DNA from: an uncultured Oscillospiraceae bacterium
GTDB lineage: Bacteria > Bacillota > Clostridia > Oscillospirales > Oscillospiraceae
DNA length: 6,196 nt
Assembly (NCBI GenBank): GCA_958426425.1
Contig: CATZYY010000141.1
Span: 1-6,196 of the forward strand
Direction of reading: 5' to 3'
The number at the start of each line of letters is the position of its first letter. Position 1 is the stretch's first letter. Both the position numbers and the translations under genes were made by a program. Shown here piece after piece: positions 1 to 5,242 of the stretch. The notes beneath the pieces were generated by a model, which saw only the letters and a program-made list of their open reading frames with translations, was not told where the DNA came from and did no database searches.

Positions 1-329
1 AGGCCATCCGCATCGCCGTCAACGGCGAGCTGGACGCCCTGCCGCCCATGCTGACGTCGGCGGTGGAGGGGCTCAATCCCGGCGGGCGGCTGGCGGTGAT
101 CACCTTCCACTCCCTGGAGGACCGCATCGTAAAAAACACCCTGCGGGACCTGGCCCGGGGCTGTACCTGCCCGCCGGAGTTTCCGGTGTGCGTGTGCGGA
201 AATAAGCCCAAGGTGCGTCTGGTGACCCGGAAGCCCATTGTGGCCGACGCGGCTGAGCTGGAGGACAACCCCCGCGCCCGCAGTGCCAAGCTGCGGGTGG
301 CGGAAAAATGCGACCCATTTGATCTTTAA
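1..329 (+). CDS. rsmH: 16S rRNA (cytosine1402-N4)-methyltransferase RsmH, C-terminal part
   Basis: The gene runs in from the left edge. The frame begins at base 3, and 108 residues are visible before the TAA at 327-329, about one third of the usual length of roughly 310. RsmH is a cytoplasmic SAM-dependent enzyme that methylates N4 of C1402 in the ribosomal P site. The visible part carries the family's C-terminal signatures in order: an [10 protein letters not shown] segment at the start, [21 protein letters not shown] in the Rossmann core, a cysteine cluster (CTCPPEF..CVCG), and the terminal [14 protein letters not shown] block. The SAM-binding N-terminal part lies outside the window. It is first in this stretch of the dcw cluster, upstream of ftsL, its usual place in Bacillota. 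No frameshift is seen. The identification is secure. Confidence 0.97.
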   Translation, partial: AIRIAVNGELDALPPMLTSAVEGLNPGGRLAVITFHSLEDRIVKNTLRDLARGCTCPPEFPVCVCGNKPKVRLVTRKPIVADAAELEDNPRARSAKLRVAEKCDPFDL

Positions 330-330
330 C

Positions 331-348
331 GGGGGACGAGCCCCCTTT
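331..348 (+). terminator. Small GC hairpin after rsmH; weak terminator or processing site
   Basis: One base after the rsmH stop, GGGGG (331-335) can pair with CCCCC (341-345) around the five-base loop ACGAG, followed by only three T residues before GTGTGTG. The stem is short and the T tract poor, so full termination is doubtful. Partial attenuation or mRNA end protection between rsmH and ftsL is possible. The pairing is seen directly; the function is inferred. Confidence 0.3.
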
Positions 349-369
349 GTGTGTGAGAAACCGGGAGAG

Positions 370-375
370 AGGAGG
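370..375 (+). promoter_or_regulatory. Ribosome binding site of ftsL (fixes the GTG start)
   Basis: AGGAGG at 370-375 is a perfect Shine-Dalgarno core, seven bases before GTG 383. It supports GTG 383 over the in-frame TTG at 347, which lies directly in the T run of the post-rsmH hairpin and has no ribosome binding site. Confidence 0.85.
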
Positions 376-382
376 AACCGCT

Positions 383-949
383 GTGTCGTCTGCGGCCCGC
401 GAACTGCGCTATCGCAATCAAAGCGGCGTATATGGAAATCTGGCCTATGACCTGGACCTGGAAGTTCGGGAGCGGGCCCTCCGGCACGCCGGCGAGGCGC
501 CCCGGAATCAGGAGTCGGCGCAGCCTGCGGAAAAGCCGCAGGTCCGCCGGGCCGCCCGGGCACAGGTCCGGCAGCGGCAGCACCTGTCCCTTCTATCCGT
601 GGTGGGCTTCGGCGCTGTGACCGCCCTGGCGGTGCTGGTGCTTTTGAGCTACGTGCAGCTGACGGCCATTTCTGCCGACACCGTGGCCCTGAAAAACCAG
701 CTGGCGGAGCTGGAAACGGAGAATGTGGCCCTGACCACCCAGCATGAGCAGTTGTTTGATTTGGACGCCGTGAAGGAGACGGCGGAGGCCGCCGGTATGA
801 GCAAGCCCAGCAGCAGCCAGATTTACTACGTGGACCTGTCCGACGGAGACAGCGTCGTGGTCTATCAGCAGGAGGAGCCGGGCATTCTCAGCCGTCTGCT
901 CACATCTCTGAATCACGGGATCTATGCCGTGGTGGAATATTTCGATTGA
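383..949 (+). CDS. ftsL: Cell division protein FtsL
   Basis: This is a 188-residue bitopic membrane protein of the FtsL/DivIC class, a divisome scaffold that works with DivIB/FtsQ and DivIC/FtsB to recruit and activate the septal transpeptidase. Residues 1-66 form a charged cytoplasmic tail. Residues about 68-92 form one hydrophobic helix (LSLLSVVGFGAVTALAVLVL). Residues about 95-126 are a heptad-like coiled coil (LKNQLAELETENVAL). It is followed by the family's AVKETAEAAGMSKPSSSQIYYVDL, which matches the usual pattern of alpha-helix, GM.KP and Q..Y. A further 35 or so residues make the tail longer than in many FtsL proteins. The GTG start was chosen for its perfect ribosome binding site. The position between rsmH and the PBP gene is the canonical ftsL locus. 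FtsL is poorly conserved in sequence, so the call rests on topology, the GM.KP segment and context. Confidence 0.9.
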   Translation: MSSAARELRYRNQSGVYGNLAYDLDLEVRERALRHAGEAPRNQESAQPAEKPQVRRAARAQVRQRQHLSLLSVVGFGAVTALAVLVLLSYVQLTAISADTVALKNQLAELETENVALTTQHEQLFDLDAVKETAEAAGMSKPSSSQIYYVDLSDGDSVVVYQQEEPGILSRLLTSLNHGIYAVVEYFD

Positions 950-958
950 GCCGCGCAC

Positions 959-964
959 TATAAT
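959..964 (+). promoter_or_regulatory. TATAAT (-10-like) box in the ftsL-PBP gap
   Basis: A perfect TATAAT lies 10 bases after the ftsL stop and 98 bases before the PBP start. No convincing -35 hexamer sits 15-19 bases upstream: at 17-bp spacing the sequence is AATATT, inside the end of ftsL. There is also no TGn extension. It is reported because the ten bases TATAATGGAT recur exactly before murE, where the -35 is better. If it is active, transcription would start near base 971, at the foot of the hairpin at 973-1011. Confidence 0.4.
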
Positions 965-972
965 GGATCAGC

Positions 973-1011
973 AAGTGAGGAGTAAGAAGGCGGACTTCTT
1001 ACTCCTTGCTT
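973..1011 (+). other. Long stem-loop in the ftsL-PBP intergenic region
   Basis: Bases 973-989 (AAGTGAGGAGTAAGAAG) pair with 995-1011 (CTTCTTACTCCTTGCTT) without bulges: 17 pairs, of which only two are G-U wobbles (977/1007 and 976/1008), closing a five-base loop GCGGA. One arm is all purine except for two T residues. There is no T tract on either side in either direction, so it does not look like an intrinsic terminator. It could be a 5' stabilising hairpin of a PBP transcript, an RNase processing site, or, as DNA, an inverted-repeat operator. The structure is read directly; its role is unknown. Confidence 0.75.
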
Positions 1012-1048
1012 TGGTATTGCGGACCGACGCCGGCGGCGCCGGCATGAG

Positions 1049-1053
1049 AGGAG
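1049..1053 (+). promoter_or_regulatory. Ribosome binding site of the PBP gene (fixes the start)
   Basis: AGGAG at 1049-1053 stands eight bases before ATG 1062, an ideal spacing. The in-frame ATG codons at 924, 963 and 1044 have no such site; 1044 overlaps this one (ATGAGAGGAG), and 924 lies inside ftsL. Confidence 0.8.
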
Positions 1054-1061
1054 ACCGTTCT

Positions 1062-3524
1062 ATGGCACATTTACCCAGAAGAAAGAGCGACGCCGCCCGG
1101 CGGGCCAATCAGGTCATTCGGGGCAGAACCGTGCTGATTATGCTGGTCCTGGGCGTAGCCACCTTCGTTGTGCTGTTTTTCAAGCTCTACGACCTGCAGG
1201 TGAACCAGTATGAGAGCCTGCGGACCAGGGCCGTCAATCAGCAGACGGCCAGCACCGTCATCAGCGCCTCCCGCGGCACGATCTACGATACCGGCGGCAA
1301 TGTGCTGGCGGTGTCCTCCACAGCGGAGACCATTTTCCTCTCCCCTCTGGACATTGCGGAATATGTAGAGACCCAGGAAAAGAACATTGAGGAGGCGGCA
1401 AAGAAGGCCGCAGAGGCCGGGGAGACTTACACGGCGCCGGAGGTGCTGGACCAGGCCTATATTGCCCGGGGCCTCAGCCGGATTCTGGAAGTAGACGAAA
1501 CCACCCTCCTGGAAAAAATGGAGCGCACCTACTCCCAGTACGAGGTAGTGGCGGAAAAGGCGGAGCAGGATGTAGCCGACGAGGTCCGCCGCTTTGTCAA
1601 CGGCGAGATCGACGACGAGGGCAACCAGCTGACCACTGTCAACGACGAGGGGCAGACCGTCCTGATCTCCAATCCCACCAAGAGCCCCACCCGCCTCCGG
1701 GGCATCTACCTGCGCACGGATACCAAGCGCTATTACCCCTACGGGACGCTGGCCTCCAACGTCATTGGCTTCATCAACGCCGACGATATCGGCGCCTACG
1801 GCCTGGAGGCCAAGTACGACAGCGTGCTTCAGGGCACCACAGGCCTGACGGTCACTGCCAAGGACGCCAACAACCAGCCTCTGCTGTTCCAGTACGAGCA
1901 GCAAAATGACGCGGAAAACGGCAACAATCTGGTGCTGACGTTGGATCGCAATGTCCAGTACTATCTGGAAAAGGGCCTGGAGAGTATGATTGCCAAGTTT
2001 GACCCCGCCAACGGTGCCACCGGCATTGTCATGAACCCCCAGAACGGCGCCATTTTGGGCATGGCCTCCTATCCCAACTACGACCTCAATGATTACAGCG
2101 CCATCTACGACGAGACCCTCCAGGAGAGCCTGGACGCCACACTGGCGGAGCTGGAGGCCAACCGCAGCTCCTACGCCGACGAGGAGGCCTACAACAGCGC
2201 CGTGTCTGAGGCCAAGGTGGCGGCCCAGTACAAACAGTGGCGCAACAAGTGCTATCAGGACACCTATGAGCCCGGCTCCACCTTCAAGCCTATCACCCTG
2301 GCTACGGCTCTGGAGGAGGGCCTGGTCACCATGGCCAGCACCTTCACCTGCACCGGCTCGGTAAAAGTGGGCGGTTGGAACATGGGCTGCTCCAACCACA
2401 GCGGCCACGGGGTCCAGACCCTGAAAGAGGCCACCGGAAATTCCTGCAATCCAGCCTTTATTGCCATCGGACTGAAGATCGGTAACAAAACCTATTACGA
2501 GTACCTCAAATCCTTCGGCTTCATGGAGTCCACCGGGGTGGACCTGCCCGCAGAGATCGAGTGGGGCATCTTCGCCAGTGAGGAGACTTTCAACCAGGGA
2601 GTAGTGTCTCTGGCCTCCTATGCCTTCGGCCAGACCTTCAACATCTCTCCCCTGCAGCTAATCCGGGCCCAGTCCGCCTGCATCAACGGCGGCTATCTCT
2701 ACACCCCCTATGTGGTGGATCAGATTCTGGATGACGACGGCAATGTGGTCCACCAGCACGAGCCCACCTATACCCGGCAGGTCATCAGCGAGGAGACCTC
2801 CGCCCTGGTGCGGGAGTGCCTGGAGTACGTGGTGGCCAGTGGCGGCGGCCGCAACGGACAGGTGGCCGGCTACCGCATCGGCGGCAAGACCGGCACCGCC
2901 GATAAGACCGGCACCAACGACGTGGTGGTGTCCTTCATGTGCTTTGCTCCGGCGGACGATCCTCAGGTCATCATGTTGCTGACTATGGACACCCCCAGCC
3001 GTACCACCGGCACCGCTGTGTTCGGCGGCACCATGGTGGCCCCCATTGCCAGCTCCATTATGAGCGATATCCTGCCGTACCTGGGCATTGAGCCGGAGTA
3101 CACCGCCGAGCAGCTGGTGGGCGCCGACGCCTCCGTACCCAACGTGGTGGGCAAGACCGCCGCTGAGGCCAAGGCAAAGCTGGACAGCGCCGGCTTTGGC
3201 TACCGCACCGTAGGCGACGGCGACACCGTCACCGACCAGACCCCCGCCGGCGGCGCCATCGTGCCCAACAACGCCACGGTTATTTTGTACCTGGGCCAGG
3301 AGAAACCGGATACGCCCTGCACCGTGCCCAATGTCATCGGCAAGACGGCCTCCGCCGCCAATCAGGCCATCACCAACGCGGGCCTTATTATGAAGGTGGC
3401 CGGCGCCACCACCGCCAGCTCCGGCGACGTCCACGCCATCGCCCAGGACATCGCCGCCGGCACAGAGGTGGAGGCGGGCACCGTGGTTACCGTCCAATTT
3501 GGAGATAACTCCGTTCTGGACTGA
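1062..3524 (+). CDS. spoVD: Class B penicillin-binding protein with two PASTA domains (SpoVD/PBP2X type transpeptidase)
   Basis: An 820-residue D,D-transpeptidase that cross-links peptidoglycan on the outer face of the membrane, most likely at the division septum or in spore cortex. A membrane anchor lies at residues about 23-42. The PBP dimer region (about 60-265) includes SRGTIYDTGGNVLA and YYPYGTLASNVIGF. The transpeptidase domain (about 315-670) has all three catalytic motifs: STFK with nucleophile Ser406, SCN at 461-463 and KTGT at 609-612. PASTA domains follow at about 691-746 and 754-814, opening with VPNVVGKTA and VPNVIGKTA. Acidic inserts are seen near 181-211 and 351-396. Cys443 and Cys462 lie where Bacillus SpoVD has its redox-sensitive pair. 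The start was chosen by the AGGAG site. Only one PBP gene sits between ftsL and murE, whereas B. subtilis has pbpB and spoVD, so this protein may serve vegetative division, sporulation or both. The class is certain; the choice of symbol is tentative. Confidence 0.93.
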   Translation: MAHLPRRKSDAARRANQVIRGRTVLIMLVLGVATFVVLFFKLYDLQVNQYESLRTRAVNQQTASTVISASRGTIYDTGGNVLAVSSTAETIFLSPLDIAEYVETQEKNIEEAAKKAAEAGETYTAPEVLDQAYIARGLSRILEVDETTLLEKMERTYSQYEVVAEKAEQDVADEVRRFVNGEIDDEGNQLTTVNDEGQTVLISNPTKSPTRLRGIYLRTDTKRYYPYGTLASNVIGFINADDIGAYGLEAKYDSVLQGTTGLTVTAKDANNQPLLFQYEQQNDAENGNNLVLTLDRNVQYYLEKGLESMIAKFDPANGATGIVMNPQNGAILGMASYPNYDLNDYSAIYDETLQESLDATLAELEANRSSYADEEAYNSAVSEAKVAAQYKQWRNKCYQDTYEPGSTFKPITLATALEEGLVTMASTFTCTGSVKVGGWNMGCSNHSGHGVQTLKEATGNSCNPAFIAIGLKIGNKTYYEYLKSFGFMESTGVDLPAEIEWGIFASEETFNQGVVSLASYAFGQTFNISPLQLIRAQSACINGGYLYTPYVVDQILDDDGNVVHQHEPTYTRQVISEETSALVRECLEYVVASGGGRNGQVAGYRIGGKTGTADKTGTNDVVVSFMCFAPADDPQVIMLLTMDTPSRTTGTAVFGGTMVAPIASSIMSDILPYLGIEPEYTAEQLVGADASVPNVVGKTAAEAKAKLDSAGFGYRTVGDGDTVTDQTPAGGAIVPNNATVILYLGQEKPDTPCTVPNVIGKTASAANQAITNAGLIMKVAGATTASSGDVHAIAQDIAAGTEVEAGTVVTVQFGDNSVLD

Positions 3525-3565
3525 TTTCCCGGCAGTTTTCACGTGGTTTTCGGCACTTTCCACCG

Positions 3566-3594
3566 TATACATTCCAAAACGGACTGTCTATAAT
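3566..3594 (+). promoter_or_regulatory. Candidate sigma-A-type promoter for murE
   Basis: TATACA at 3566-3571 (four of six matches to TTGACA) is followed, after exactly 17 bases, by a perfect TATAAT at 3589-3594. Transcription would start near 3601, giving a leader of about 57 bases before ATG 3658. The surrounding 60 bases are notably less GC-rich than the flanking genes. This would let murE and later genes be expressed independently of the PBP gene. Prediction from sequence only. Confidence 0.55.
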
Positions 3595-3601
3595 GGATGC
3601 G

Positions 3602-3657
3602 GCAGCCCCGGCGGCAGACGGCGGGGCACCGAAATGAGAGAGAAGGGGCGCTGCGCC
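3602..3657 (+). other. GC-rich structured leader of murE
   Basis: GCCCCG (3605-3610) can pair with CGGGGC (3622-3627) around an 11-base loop. The same 5' arm, GCCCC at 3605-3609, can instead pair with GGGGC at 3645-3649, extended by GCA 3602-3604 with TGC 3652-3654, which would cover the ribosome binding site. A third small hairpin, GGCG-CTG-CGCC (3647-3657), ends directly at the start codon. The pairings are visible, but GC-rich sequence often offers such options by chance. Confidence 0.35.
3642..3648 (+). promoter_or_regulatory. Ribosome binding site of murE (imperfect)
   Basis: GAAGGGG at 3642-3648 is a modest Shine-Dalgarno match nine bases before ATG 3658. An in-frame ATG at 3634 would add eight residues but has only GGCGGGG upstream, and MurE proteins normally begin at a sequence like MKLRDLL, so 3658 is preferred. 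Confidence 0.6.
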
Positions 3658-5106
3658 ATGAAACTGAGAGACCTGCTCAAAGACATTCCCATCCTGTCCG
3701 CCACGGCGGACCTGGAGCTGGAGATCCCCAATGTCAGCTACGACTCCCGGGAGACCCGTCCCGGCGATCTGTTTGTGGCCATGCGGGGCTTTGCCGCCGA
3801 CGGCCACGCCTTCATCGGCAAGGCGGCCGCCGCCGGCGCCGCCGCGGTGATCTGCGAGGAGCCCCCCGCCGACGGGGCGGTGCCCTACGTCCAGGTGGAA
3901 AATTCCCGCCGGAGCCTGGCGGTGATCGGGGCCAATTTCTTCGGCCATCCTGCCCGGTCCATGACCATGGCGGCGGTTACCGGAACCAACGGCAAGACCA
4001 GCACCACCTACCTGCTCAAGGCCATTTTGGAGCAGGAGGCCGGGGCCAAGGTGGGCCTGATCGGCACCAACCAGAATATGATCGGCGCCCAGGTAATCCC
4101 CACGGAGCGCACCACGCCGGAGTCCTTCGAGGTCCAGCGCCTGTTTGCCCGGATGCGGGATGCCGGCTGCACCCATGTGGTCATGGAGGTCTCCTCCCAC
4201 GCCCTGGCCCTGGACCGGGTCTACGGGGTGGAATACGACGTGGGCGTGTTCACCAATCTCACCCAGGACCACCTGGATTTCCACAAGACCATGGAGGCCT
4301 ATTGCGACGCCAAGGCCATTTTGTTCCGTCACTGCGCCGTGGGCGTGGTCAACGCCGACGACCCCTGGACCAAACGGCTGACGGCGGAGGCCACCTGCCG
4401 CCTCTTTACCTACGCCGAAAAGGCGGCGGCGGACCTGCGGGCGGAGCATGTGGTTCTGGGGGCCGAGGGCATTTCCTTCGACGCCGTGACAAAAACGGAG
4501 CGTGTCCCCATTTCTGTTGGCATTCCCGGCGGGTTTATGGTATATAATACGCTGGATGTGCTGGGGGCGGCCCTGGCCCTGGGGATTCCCCTGGAGAAAA
4601 GCGCCGACGCCCTCAGCCGGGTGCCCCATGTGAAGGGCCGGGTGGAGGTGGTACCCACCCCCGGTAAGGACTACACCATCCTCATCGACTACGCCCACAG
4701 CCCCGACGGCCTGAAGAACGTGCTGACCGCCGTCAAGGGCTTTGCCAAGGGCCGCACCGTGGCGCTGTTTGGCTGCGGCGGCGACCGGGATAAGACCAAG
4801 CGGCCCAAGATGGGCAAGATCGCCGCAAACATCGCAGACTTTGTGGTGGTGACCTCCGACAATCCCCGGACCGAGAAGCCCGGCGACATCATCGCCGACA
4901 TCCTGCCGGGCCTGGAGGGCAGCGACACCCCCCGCGTGGTCATCGAGGACCGGATCGAGGCCATCCACTGGGCCATGGACCATGCGGAAGCGGGCGATGT
5001 GATCGTGCTGTGCGGCAAGGGCCATGAGACATACCAGGAAATCAACCATGTGAAACACCATATGGACGAACGGGAGATCGTGGCGGAGTACCTGGCCAAG
5101 GGTTGA
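3658..5106 (+). CDS. murE: UDP-MurNAc-L-Ala-D-Glu:meso-diaminopimelate ligase MurE
   Basis: This 482-residue cytoplasmic ATP-dependent ligase adds the third amino acid of the stem peptide to UDP-MurNAc-L-Ala-D-Glu. The N-terminal uridine-nucleotide domain covers about 1-100 (SYDSRETRPGDLFVA). The central ATPase domain has the P-loop GTNGKTSTT (109-117), TTPES (152-156) and SSHALALDRV (179 on). Lys219 in YCDAKA is the expected carbamylated lysine, and NADDPW follows at 232-237. The C-terminal domain has DYAHSPD (344-350), FGCGGDRDKTKRP (371-383), DNPR (401-404) and GKGHETYQE (453-461). DNPR is the known signature of enzymes that use meso-diaminopimelate rather than lysine, so the cell wall is expected to be of the DAP type. 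The length is normal and no key motif is missing. It is followed by mraY, with no murF between. Confidence 0.97.
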   Translation: MKLRDLLKDIPILSATADLELEIPNVSYDSRETRPGDLFVAMRGFAADGHAFIGKAAAAGAAAVICEEPPADGAVPYVQVENSRRSLAVIGANFFGHPARSMTMAAVTGTNGKTSTTYLLKAILEQEAGAKVGLIGTNQNMIGAQVIPTERTTPESFEVQRLFARMRDAGCTHVVMEVSSHALALDRVYGVEYDVGVFTNLTQDHLDFHKTMEAYCDAKAILFRHCAVGVVNADDPWTKRLTAEATCRLFTYAEKAAADLRAEHVVLGAEGISFDAVTKTERVPISVGIPGGFMVYNTLDVLGAALALGIPLEKSADALSRVPHVKGRVEVVPTPGKDYTILIDYAHSPDGLKNVLTAVKGFAKGRTVALFGCGGDRDKTKRPKMGKIAANIADFVVVTSDNPRTEKPGDIIADILPGLEGSDTPRVVIEDRIEAIHWAMDHAEAGDVIVLCGKGHETYQEINHVKHHMDEREIVAEYLAKG

Positions 5107-5205
5107 GCGCGGGAAGTCCGGCGGCAAGCATGGTTTGAAGGAGAGAAAGACCGGACGGACACCTGGGGAATGAACGTACCCGCCGGAGGGACCGCCATAC
5201 AAAAG

Positions 5206-5225
5206 AGCCGGGGCTGTGCCCGGCT
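5206..5225 (+). other. GC hairpin upstream of mraY
   Basis: AGCCGGG (5206-5212) pairs perfectly with CCCGGCT (5219-5225) around GCTGTG. It lies in the 136-base murE-mraY gap, and purine-rich sequence follows rather than T residues, so it is not an intrinsic terminator. It ends six bases before the mraY ribosome binding site and could affect translation or message stability. A second, looser inverted repeat (GTCCGG 5116-5121 and CCGGAC 5151-5156) lies earlier in the gap. No clear promoter was found here. Confidence 0.4.
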
Positions 5226-5230
5226 GGGAG

Positions 5231-5236
5231 AGGGAG
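5231..5236 (+). promoter_or_regulatory. Ribosome binding site of mraY
   Basis: AGGGAG at 5231-5236, within a longer purine run from 5226 to 5240, stands six bases before ATG 5243 and supports that start. Confidence 0.65.
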
Positions 5237-5242
5237 AGAGTT

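Noticed and set aside
973..1011. Intrinsic terminator for ftsL transcripts
   Set aside because: The stem is strong but is followed by TGGTATTGC, not a T run, and on the opposite strand there is no T run either.
924..1061. N-terminal extension of the PBP starting at ATG 924 or 963
   Set aside because: It overlaps the end of ftsL or lacks a ribosome site, and its residues do not resemble PBP N termini. The AGGAG at 1049-1053 clearly serves ATG 1062.
3540..3570. DnaA-box-like TTTCCACC and palindromes CACGTG and GTATAC in the PBP-murE gap
   Set aside because: There is a single imperfect match with no cluster, and six-base palindromes are expected by chance. Nothing else suggests an origin.
1071..3572. 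Long open frames on the minus strand opposite the PBP gene (445 and 304 residues)
   Set aside because: They are antisense shadows of a GC-rich gene: very rich in Gly, Ala, Val and His, with no recognisable domain and no ribosome sites. The + strand product has full catalytic motifs.
3823..3850. GCC-rich simple repeat
   Set aside because: It encodes the alanine-rich helix common at this position in MurE and shows no unit length.
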